This document shows positions 1 through 5,624 of a stretch of DNA of 17,819 bases, piece after piece (the stretch's first letter is position 1; every line of letters starts with the position of its first letter). Location: positions 1-17,819 of the forward strand of contig JBGOUV010000100.1 of NCBI GenBank assembly GCA_041477815.1, written 5' to 3'. Source of the stretch: JBGOUV01 sp041477815. Lineage in GTDB: Bacteria; Acidobacteriota; Terriglobia; Bryobacterales; JACQDG01. The position numbers were made by a program, and so were the translations under genes. Under the pieces are notes generated by a model. The model did not search any database. It saw only the letters and a program-made list of their open reading frames with translations, and was not told the DNA's origin.

Positions 1-102
1 CGTCGCGGGCGTGGCTACAAGAACCTCCGCTATCTGCTGCTGAAGGCCCAGCGCATGGCGGTGACCAACACCGAATTCGTCGTCTTCAAGAAAGCGGCCT
101 AA
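1..102 (+). CDS. C-terminal end of a transposase (partial, cut by window edge)
   Basis: The first 33 codons of frame 1 are open to a TAA at 100-102. They encode a very basic peptide containing RGYKNLRYLLLKAQRM and ending in VVFKKAA. A basic 'RGY/F-x-N' tail of this kind is typical of the C-termini of ISL3-like DDE transposases, which is the most likely family, but no catalytic residue lies inside the window. I see no terminal inverted repeat or target-site duplication in the 90 bases after the stop, so the element's right end is not defined. It could also be another DDE family. Its presence next to a core ABC-F gene suggests an insertion point just upstream of that gene's promoter. Confidence 0.55.
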   Translation, partial: RRGRGYKNLRYLLLKAQRMAVTNTEFVVFKKAA

Positions 103-160
103 AATGCGTCCCTGTACAGATTCCTGCGCAGAGCCGAAAAATGGAAAGGGGGCAACGCGC

Positions 161-166
161 TACAAT
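161..166 (+). promoter_or_regulatory. -10 box (TACAAT) upstream of the ABC-F gene
   Basis: TACAAT matches the sigma-70 -10 consensus at five of six positions and sits in the 93-base gap between the transposase fragment and the ABC-F gene. No good -35 hexamer lies 16-18 bases upstream. Transcription would start near 173, giving a leader of about 23 bases before the GTG at 196. Position 173 is itself a GTG that opens a short frame. Confidence 0.45.
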
Positions 167-172
167 GGAGCC

Positions 173-211
173 GTGCTGAGCCCGGTAGACAGGCAGTGGC
201 GCTCCTCCTGA
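173..211 (+). other. possible 12-residue upstream reading frame overlapping the ABC-F start
   Basis: A GTG placed exactly six bases after the -10 box opens a 13-codon frame (VLSPVDRQWRSS, TGA at 209-211). It overlaps the first codons of the ABC-F gene in another frame. Its distance from the -10 box is the same as for the gene at 2084, where it implies a leaderless start. Some antibiotic-resistance ABC-F genes are controlled by upstream leader peptides, but nothing here proves translation, and the frame may be chance. Confidence 0.2.
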
Positions 212-1986
212 ACGCGCAAAGTCTCGCCAAGAGTTACGGCGCCGGCCCGCTGTTCCGCGACCTCTCCTTCACTATATCCGAGGGAGATCGCATCGGGCTG
301 ATAGGTCCGAACGGGTCCGGCAAGTCGACGCTGCTCAAGATCCTGGCCGGACAGGAGAAGGCCGATCACGGGGAGGTGGCGGTTCGCAAGCAGGCGCGGC
401 TCAGCGTGGTGGCGCAGGACGCCCAGTTCCCGCCGGACGCGACCGTTCGCTCCGTGGCCGAGCGCGCGCTGGAGCGGGGGACTATTCCGGAGCCGGACCG
501 GGCGGCGCGCAAACTCCAGACCCTGGGCCGCGCCGGCTTCGAGGACCTCGAGGCCCCGGCGGCGGCCTTATCGGGCGGCTGGCGCAAGCGCCTGGCCATC
601 GTGGAGGCGCTCCTGGAGGGCCCCGACATCCTGCTGCTCGACGAGCCTACCAATCATTTGGACCTGGGCGGCATCGCCTGGCTCGAGCAGTTGCTCCAGG
701 ACGCCGCCTTCGCCTGCGTAGTGGTGAGTCACGATCGCTACTTCCTCGAGAACGTCGCCACCGCCATGACCGAGCTGAGCGGCGTCTATCCGGAGGGCCT
801 CCTGCGGGTGCGCGGAAACTACAGCGCGTTCCTCGAGAAGAAGGCCGAGTATCTGCACGCCCAGGCCAGGCGCCAGGAGTCGCTCGAAAATCGCGTGCGC
901 ACGGAGATGGAATGGCTGCGGCGCGGCCCCAAGGCGCGAACCACCAAGTCCAAGGCGCGCCTCGACCAGGCGCGGGAGCTGATGGGAGAGCTGGCGGATC
1001 TGAAGGAGCGGAGCCGCACAGCCACCGCCGGCGTCGATTTTTCGGCGACCGACCGCCGGACCAAGCGCCTGATCGAGTTGGAGGGCGTCACCCATGCGCT
1101 CGGCGGCCGCGTGCTGTGGGAGGACCTCGATTTTACGATTACCGCCGGCCGGCGCGTGGGACTGGTCGGACCGAATGGCAGCGGCAAGACGACCCTGCTG
1201 CGTCTGTTGCGCGGCGACATGCCTCCGGACCGCGGCCTCCTCCGCCGCGCCGAGGCCCTGCGCGTGGTCTACTTCGACCAGACCCGGCATCTCGATCCGG
1301 AGACCACGCTGCGACGGGCGCTGGCGCCGGATTCCGACTCCGTGATCTATCAGGGCCGCGTGGTGCATGTAGCCTCGTGGGCGGCGCGGTTCCTGTTTTC
1401 GAGTGAGCAACTGAACCAGGCGGTGGGCCGTCTGTCGGGCGGCGAAAAGGCGCGCGTGCTCATCGCCAGGCTGATGCTGGAGCCGGCCGACGTCCTGCTG
1501 CTGGACGAGCCTACCAACGATCTGGACATTCCGACGCTGGAGGTCCTGGAAGAGAGCCTGCTCGAATTCCGCGGGGCGCTGGTGCTGGTTACCCATGATC
1601 GCTACCTGCTGGACCGGGTGTCGAACGTCGTCCTGGGTCTCGACGGGCGCGGGGGGGTGGAGCGCTTTGCGGACTATTCGCAGTGGGAGGTCTGGCAGGC
1701 CGGACGCGCGGCGCCGGCGGCGAAGGAGGCGGCGGCCGCGGCCACGCCGGCCGCCTCGGGCCGCCGGAAATTGTCTTATTTAGATGCACTGGAGTACGAA
1801 AGCATCGAACGGCGCCTGCAAGACGCGGAGGGCCTGCTCGCCGCCCGCCGCGCGGCCCTGGACGACCCGGCGATCGCCAGCGACTGGCAGGCCCTCCAGG
1901 AGGCGGTCCGCGAATTGCAAACGGCGCAGCAGGCGGTAGATGCTCTGTACGCGCGCTGGGCGGATCTGGAGGAAAGAAAGGGTTAG
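196..1986 (+). CDS. uup: ABC-F family ATPase, Uup-like
   Basis: This is a cytosolic protein with two ATP-binding cassettes and no membrane segment, the hallmark of the ABC-F family, which acts on ribosomes. In 596 residues it has a first Walker A (GPNGSGKST, 37-45), signature LSGG (125-128) and Walker B with the ABC-F-typical DEPTNHLD (144-156). A charged linker follows, then a second Walker A (GPNGSGKTT, 325-333), signature LSGGEKAR (413-420) and Walker B DVLLLDEPTNDLD (432-444). After about residue 510 comes an Ala-rich stretch and a C-terminal coiled-coil-like segment (ERRLQDAEGLLAARR and on). This extension points to the Uup branch rather than EttA; E. coli Uup is of similar length. The start is a GTG with only a weak upstream purine run, and no ATG lies in frame upstream. 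It appears to be a single-gene unit with its own promoter and a terminator just after the stop. Confidence 0.92.
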   Translation: MALLLNAQSLAKSYGAGPLFRDLSFTISEGDRIGLIGPNGSGKSTLLKILAGQEKADHGEVAVRKQARLSVVAQDAQFPPDATVRSVAERALERGTIPEPDRAARKLQTLGRAGFEDLEAPAAALSGGWRKRLAIVEALLEGPDILLLDEPTNHLDLGGIAWLEQLLQDAAFACVVVSHDRYFLENVATAMTELSGVYPEGLLRVRGNYSAFLEKKAEYLHAQARRQESLENRVRTEMEWLRRGPKARTTKSKARLDQARELMGELADLKERSRTATAGVDFSATDRRTKRLIELEGVTHALGGRVLWEDLDFTITAGRRVGLVGPNGSGKTTLLRLLRGDMPPDRGLLRRAEALRVVYFDQTRHLDPETTLRRALAPDSDSVIYQGRVVHVASWAARFLFSSEQLNQAVGRLSGGEKARVLIARLMLEPADVLLLDEPTNDLDIPTLEVLEESLLEFRGALVLVTHDRYLLDRVSNVVLGLDGRGGVERFADYSQWEVWQAGRAAPAAKEAAAAATPAASGRRKLSYLDALEYESIERRLQDAEGLLAARRAALDDPAIASDWQALQEAVRELQTAQQAVDALYARWADLEERKG

Positions 1987-2004
1987 TTGAAAAACCACTA
2001 GCCG

Positions 2005-2030
2005 AACGCCCTACCGAGGCGGGCGTTTTT
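2005..2030 (+). terminator. Rho-independent terminator after the ABC-F gene
   Basis: AACGCCC (2005-2011) pairs with GGGCGTT (2021-2027) around a nine-base loop, and the T run continues to 2030. It lies 18 bases after the stop codon and separates the ABC-F gene from the next promoter. Confidence 0.75.
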
Positions 2031-2071
2031 CAGTTCGATCCCGTACGGTCGCGTTCGGTGGCTGGATCAGG

Positions 2072-2077
2072 GATAAT
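2072..2077 (+). promoter_or_regulatory. -10 box (GATAAT) six bases before an ATG
   Basis: GATAAT matches the -10 consensus at five positions and is followed by six bases and then the ATG at 2084. Transcription normally begins about seven bases after the -10 hexamer, so the mRNA would start at or within a base or two of the start codon, meaning a leaderless transcript. No Shine-Dalgarno sequence can fit. No clear -35 box is visible. Confidence 0.5.
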
Positions 2078-2083
2078 AGGGAA

Positions 2084-2740
2084 ATGATATTGCGCTTCTG
2101 CTGCGTGCTGGTATGGGCCTGGTCCGTCGGGGCCCAGACGATCTCGTTCGACTCTGGGAAGACCGGCGCGGTCCCGCCGGGCTGGACGGTCGCCATGACC
2201 CACGAGGGCGGCGCGCCCCGATGGGAGATTCTCCCTGACCCGTCCGCTCCGAGCAAGCCCCAGGTCCTCGCCCAAACCTCCACCGACCACACTTCGGGCC
2301 ATTTCCCACTGGCCATCTACGACGAAGCTTCGTTTGCGAACGGCTCGGTGAGTGTCCGGTTCAAGCCGATATCCGGGGAGCAGGACCAGGCCGCCGGACT
2401 GGTCTGGCGATACCAGGATCCTAATCATTACTACATTGTGCGCGCCAATGCGCTCGAAGACAACGTGGTTCTGTACAAGGTCCAGGGCGGAAAGCGAATC
2501 TCGCTGCCGCCGAAGGGAACACCGTCCCAGACCTACGGCGTGAAGCAGAAGGTTCCGAAGCAAACCTGGAGCTCCCTGCGGGTCAGTTTCGACGGTCCGC
2601 GCTTTGAGGTGTTCTTCGACGGCCGCAAGATCATGGAGGTAGAGGATGCGACCTTTGCCGCCGCCGGGAAGGTTGGCCTGTGGACCAAGGCGGACAGCGT
2701 TACCCACTTTGACGACCTGCAAATCGCGAGGAAGAAGTAG
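2084..2740 (+). CDS. secreted concanavalin-like lectin/glucanase-fold protein
   Basis: The 218-residue product starts with a short signal peptide (hydrophobic residues 3-16, likely cleavage near SVGAQ). The rest is rich in Trp, Gly, Asp and Phe and resembles the beta-sandwich domains related to DUF1080 (3-keto-disaccharide hydrolase) and LamG folds. The pattern 'GLVWRYQDPNHYYIVRAN' in the middle and 'GKVGLWTKADSVTHFDDL' near the end is typical of such carbohydrate-binding or hydrolase jelly rolls, which occur widely in secreted Acidobacteriota proteins. It probably acts in the periplasm or outside the cell on sugars, but no catalytic residues can be assigned. The ATG at 2084 is chosen because the signal peptide begins there and a -10 box sits six bases upstream. 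It stands alone between a terminator and the DUF4159 gene. Confidence 0.75.
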   Translation: MILRFCCVLVWAWSVGAQTISFDSGKTGAVPPGWTVAMTHEGGAPRWEILPDPSAPSKPQVLAQTSTDHTSGHFPLAIYDEASFANGSVSVRFKPISGEQDQAAGLVWRYQDPNHYYIVRANALEDNVVLYKVQGGKRISLPPKGTPSQTYGVKQKVPKQTWSSLRVSFDGPRFEVFFDGRKIMEVEDATFAAAGKVGLWTKADSVTHFDDLQIARKK

Positions 2741-2878
2741 TCTCCCGCGCCAAGGGGCCCGGAGCACGACCTGGTGGTGGTAATCCGCTGGATCCGCGAC
2801 AACGCCGTGGGGGAGTTTCTGGGCCAGGTGCCGGCTTCCCTCGCCTTCCCCCGGACGGCGACACCCGATGAGGAGTAG
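2741..2878 (+). other. 45-codon open stretch in frame with the preceding gene, no clear function
   Basis: After the TAG of the lectin-like gene the same frame stays open for 45 codons to a TAG at 2876-2878. It encodes a peptide with a protein-like stretch (VVVIRWIRDNAVGEFLGQ) and possible GTG starts near 2774. It could be a remnant of another gene, a small gene of about 35 residues, or chance openness in GC-rich DNA. No family is recognised and no ribosome binding site is seen. Otherwise this gap before the DUF4159 gene holds nothing identifiable. Confidence 0.15.
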
Positions 2879-2900
2879 AATAAATGGTAGAGGCTATTCG

Positions 2901-3731
2901 GTGCGCGCTTGGACTCTTACCGCGATTCTCTCGGGCGTCTTCCTGATCGGGACTCTCTATGCGATGCAGCTTCCCTTTCGCGAGTACCCGGGCGTGGAGT
3001 ATTACGGGTTCCCCCTCCCGCCCGATTACCTGGAGCCGGGCGAGTGGGCCTTCGCCCGCCTGATGTATCCCCCAGCCGGCTCTCTCTATCGCGGTCGCTA
3101 TCGGATGGGGGGGGACTGGACCGCAGGCGGTACCACCTGGACGATCGACTACCCGCGGAGCGACCGGCACACGGCTGCGGCCGTCAGGCGCCTCACCCAG
3201 ATTCACGCCCGCTCGGTCGAACAGCCGGTCAACCTGGATGACGGCGATGAGGTTTTCTACTGGCCGTGGCTCTATGCCGTGGAAGTGGGAACCTGGGAGC
3301 TGACCGAAACACAGGCGGCCAAGCTTCGCGAGTACCTGCTCCGCGGCGGATTTCTCATGGTGGACGACTTTCACGGCACCTTCGAGTGGACTGTCTTTAT
3401 CCAGACCATGCAGCGAGTCTTTCCCGACCGGTCGATCGTTGACATCCCCAACGAGGACCAGATCTTTCACGTGCTCTGGGATATGACCGACCGGATTCAA
3501 GTGCCCGGCGCCCAGTTCCTTTACAGCGGCCGCACCTACGAGCAAGATGGGGTCACGCCTCGCTGGCGGGGGATTTATGACGATAAGGGCCGCCTCCTGG
3601 TCGCGATCTGCCACAACATGGACTTGGGCGATTCGGTCGAGCACGCCGACAATCCCGAGTATCCGGAGAAGTATTCCGCTCAGGGCGTGAGGACGTTCCT
3701 CAATTACATTGTCTACTCTATGACCCACTAG
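2901..3731 (+). CDS. DUF4159 domain protein (plus-strand copy)
   Basis: The product has an N-terminal hydrophobic segment (about residues 4-22: signal anchor or signal peptide) followed by a DUF4159 domain to the end. Conserved parts include WPWLYAVEVG (121-130), the strongly conserved GGFLMVDDFHG (149-159) and a C-terminal NYIVYSMTH. DUF4159 proteins are membrane-anchored or exported with a glutamine-amidotransferase-like fold and no established activity. The GTG at 2901 is chosen over the ATG at 2868 for two reasons: AGAGG lies seven bases upstream, and from this point the leader aligns in length with that of the minus-strand paralogue. Starting at 2868 would add 11 residues. Its neighbour at 3728-4540 is a paralogue in the opposite direction. 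Confidence 0.8.
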   Translation: MRAWTLTAILSGVFLIGTLYAMQLPFREYPGVEYYGFPLPPDYLEPGEWAFARLMYPPAGSLYRGRYRMGGDWTAGGTTWTIDYPRSDRHTAAAVRRLTQIHARSVEQPVNLDDGDEVFYWPWLYAVEVGTWELTETQAAKLREYLLRGGFLMVDDFHGTFEWTVFIQTMQRVFPDRSIVDIPNEDQIFHVLWDMTDRIQVPGAQFLYSGRTYEQDGVTPRWRGIYDDKGRLLVAICHNMDLGDSVEHADNPEYPEKYSAQGVRTFLNYIVYSMTH

Positions 3732-3760
3732 TGCGTCATGGAATAGACAATATAGTTGAT
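3699..3760. repeat. imperfect palindrome spanning both overlapping stop codons
   Basis: The two convergent DUF4159 genes end in the same peptide (NYIVYSMTH), so their 3' ends form an inverted repeat. Over 30 aligned positions I count 24 identical, centred on the perfect eight-base palindrome CACTAGTG (3726-3733). In RNA from either strand this would form a long hairpin, which may end transcription in both directions. It has no T run, so it is not a classical Rho-independent terminator. Confidence 0.7.
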
Positions 3761-4540
3761 GCCGATGCGGTAGGCCAGCGCGGCGAAAGGCTCCGGATAC
3801 TGCGGATCGTCCGCCCACTCCCAGGCGTCTCCGTGGTCCATGTTGAATAGGATGGCTACCTGGACGCGGCCTTTCTCATCGTAGACGCCGCGCCAGTGCG
3901 GCTCCACGCCGTCCGCCCGCTCGTAGGTTCTTCCCGACCATACGTATTGCCTTCCCGGAACCTGGAAGCGATTATCGAGGTTATAGAGCACGTGGAAGAT
4001 CGGATCGTGGTCGGGCAATTCCACCACCGCCCGGTCCGGAAAGACTCGCGTGAGGCTGGCCATGAAGGTATTCCATTCCCAGCCCCCGTGAAAGTCGTCC
4101 ACCACCAGGAAGCCGCCCCGGTCCAGATATTCCCGCAGCCGCTGGGCTTGCGGATCGCTCAGCTCCCAGTGCCCGACCTCCACCGCGTAGAGCCAGGGCC
4201 AGTTGAACATCTCGTCGCTGTCGACGTCGATGATCTCTTCCACCGATCTGGTATGGATGGTGGTGAGCCGCCGGATTCCCTGCGCGAACTGGCGCTCCGC
4301 CTTGTTGGAGTCGGTGCCCCAACTGCCGCGAAAGCGGCGGCGGCCGCTCGGTGAACGGTAGCGAAGTCGCGCAAAAGCGAACTCGGTCTGCTCGTTCGCG
4401 TCGGGCGGATCGTCGACGGGATTCTGCATTTCGGACTCGTAGATCTGGGAATGCCGCTGCCCGATGCCCTGTAGCCCGTAAAGAACCCCCCACGAGGTCA
4501 GGGCCAGAATCAACGCGACGGTGATGCGGCGCGCGGTCAT
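3728..4540 (-). CDS. DUF4159 domain protein (minus-strand paralogue)
   Basis: The 270-residue product has an N-terminal hydrophobic helix (about 7-24) and a DUF4159 domain from about residue 52 to the end, with WPWLYAVEVG (114-123), GGFLVVDDFHG (142-152) and the closing NYIVYSMTH shared with the plus-strand copy. The two proteins align along their whole length with many identities, so they are a duplicated pair in inverted orientation. The role is unknown. The start ATG lacks a Shine-Dalgarno sequence; TATACT (4556-4561, minus strand) lies 15 bases upstream and may be its own -10 box. The ferredoxin-domain gene ends 30 bases upstream on the same strand, so the two could also be co-transcribed. 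Confidence 0.82.
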   Translation of the reverse strand: MTARRITVALILALTSWGVLYGLQGIGQRHSQIYESEMQNPVDDPPDANEQTEFAFARLRYRSPSGRRRFRGSWGTDSNKAERQFAQGIRRLTTIHTRSVEEIIDVDSDEMFNWPWLYAVEVGHWELSDPQAQRLREYLDRGGFLVVDDFHGGWEWNTFMASLTRVFPDRAVVELPDHDPIFHVLYNLDNRFQVPGRQYVWSGRTYERADGVEPHWRGVYDEKGRVQVAILFNMDHGDAWEWADDPQYPEPFAALAYRIGINYIVYSMTH

Positions 4541-4570
4541 GTTCGGCTGTCACCCAGTATACGCCGGGGC

Positions 4571-5500
4571 TCAGGAATCCAGGTAGCGGTCGAAGTACCC
4601 GTTCCAGGGGGGGATCACTAAGGAGACCGACCCGAAGGCCTGAGCCATACAGGCGAGGCGGATAAGGGGTTGGGGCTGGCCGGTGTCGATGTAACCGAAT
4701 TCGCGGATGCGGCGGCGTTCGAGGGCCTGCACCTCGGAGAGCTTCTCGGCGCCGCCCAGTACTCCTACCCAGCAGGTGCCGCAGGCGGCGGCGCGACATT
4801 CGATAGGGATCGGTCCTTCGCCGGCCTTGCAGCGGGGGTCGTGGGTGTGGAGGGGGCGGGGATCCTGGGCGGCGGCGGTGGTGAGGGGCTGGGAGTCGAC
4901 CAGGTCGAAGCGGCAGTCGGGGTTTTGCTCGTTGTAAGTGATCGTCCAGTGCTTGCGCATGTCGCCCCGGAGAATCTTGCGGAGCCAGGGTTGGCGGTCG
5001 TCGCGCGCGCGGTCGGCCAGGACACCTTCGGCGCGGGTGTTGGGTGATGGGTGATGGGCGTTGGGGGGGGAGGCTTGGAAGGCTTCACGGCCTGCTTGCT
5101 GTAGGGTCATCAGGGCTACCGCGGCTATGCCCAGGCGGAGGGGATCATGGGAGGCAAGGGAGCGGATCTCCTCCTCGGGGTCGGGGGAGGGCTCGCGGGC
5201 GGCCAGCGCCTTCTTGACCTCGGGCCAGTAGCGGTGGCCGTAGAGAAACCAGTGGGAGGTGTCGACTTGGTCGCGGAGGGAGTAGCGGCCCTGGAGTTGG
5301 AGCTTGGCGGCCAGGGCGGCCGGATCTGGGGCCTTTGCCAGGGCGCGGGCCAGGCGCAGGGGGAAGAAATGGAACCAGATGCGCGTGGCGTTTTGGTCCA
5401 CCGGATGGATGGCGGGGGTGAGGGCGGCGAGGGCGCGGGACCACGCCTGGTCGTCGTACAGATCCAGCATAAGGTTGAGCGTGAACCTGTAGTCTAGCAT
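4571..5500 (-). CDS. [2Fe-2S] ferredoxin-domain protein with unknown N-terminal domain
   Basis: In the 309-residue product, the last third carries a plant/bacterial-type [2Fe-2S] pattern: C235-x4-C240-x2-C243 (ECRAAACGTC) and a fourth Cys in RLACMAQ (C284), as in ferredoxin-like electron carriers. The first 150 residues are mostly helical (YRFTLNLMLDLYDDQ, DTSHWFLYGHRYWPEV) and match no family I recognise. A Pro/His-rich linker around residues 143-156 separates the parts; its DNA carries a short GGGTGATG tandem repeat near 5043. No signal peptide is seen, so it is probably a cytosolic redox protein. The ATG at 5500 is preferred; a GTG at 5524 would add eight residues. Neither has a convincing ribosome binding site. 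It lies 30 bases upstream of the minus-strand DUF4159 gene, a likely partner in one transcript. Confidence 0.72.
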   Translation of the reverse strand: MLDYRFTLNLMLDLYDDQAWSRALAALTPAIHPVDQNATRIWFHFFPLRLARALAKAPDPAALAAKLQLQGRYSLRDQVDTSHWFLYGHRYWPEVKKALAAREPSPDPEEEIRSLASHDPLRLGIAAVALMTLQQAGREAFQASPPNAHHPSPNTRAEGVLADRARDDRQPWLRKILRGDMRKHWTITYNEQNPDCRFDLVDSQPLTTAAAQDPRPLHTHDPRCKAGEGPIPIECRAAACGTCWVGVLGGAEKLSEVQALERRRIREFGYIDTGQPQPLIRLACMAQAFGSVSLVIPPWNGYFDRYLDS

Positions 5501-5624
5501 GGGCGGTCGGCTCAAAGGGGCCACTGTGGCCGCTTTCAGCCACTCGGTGTGACAGATTATGCCCTTAGTTTCAATACGTTAAGGGTGGCAGGACGATTGC
5601 TGGGATTAAGGGCGGAGGTCGACC

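Noticed and set aside
103..160. terminal inverted repeat of the transposon fragment
   Set aside because: Only one end of the element is in the window, so no pair of ends can be compared.
568..1596. 342-codon open frame on the minus strand inside the ABC-F gene
   Set aside because: It is antisense to a gene with both Walker A, signature and Walker B motifs, has no domain signal, and such mirror frames are usual in GC-rich DNA.
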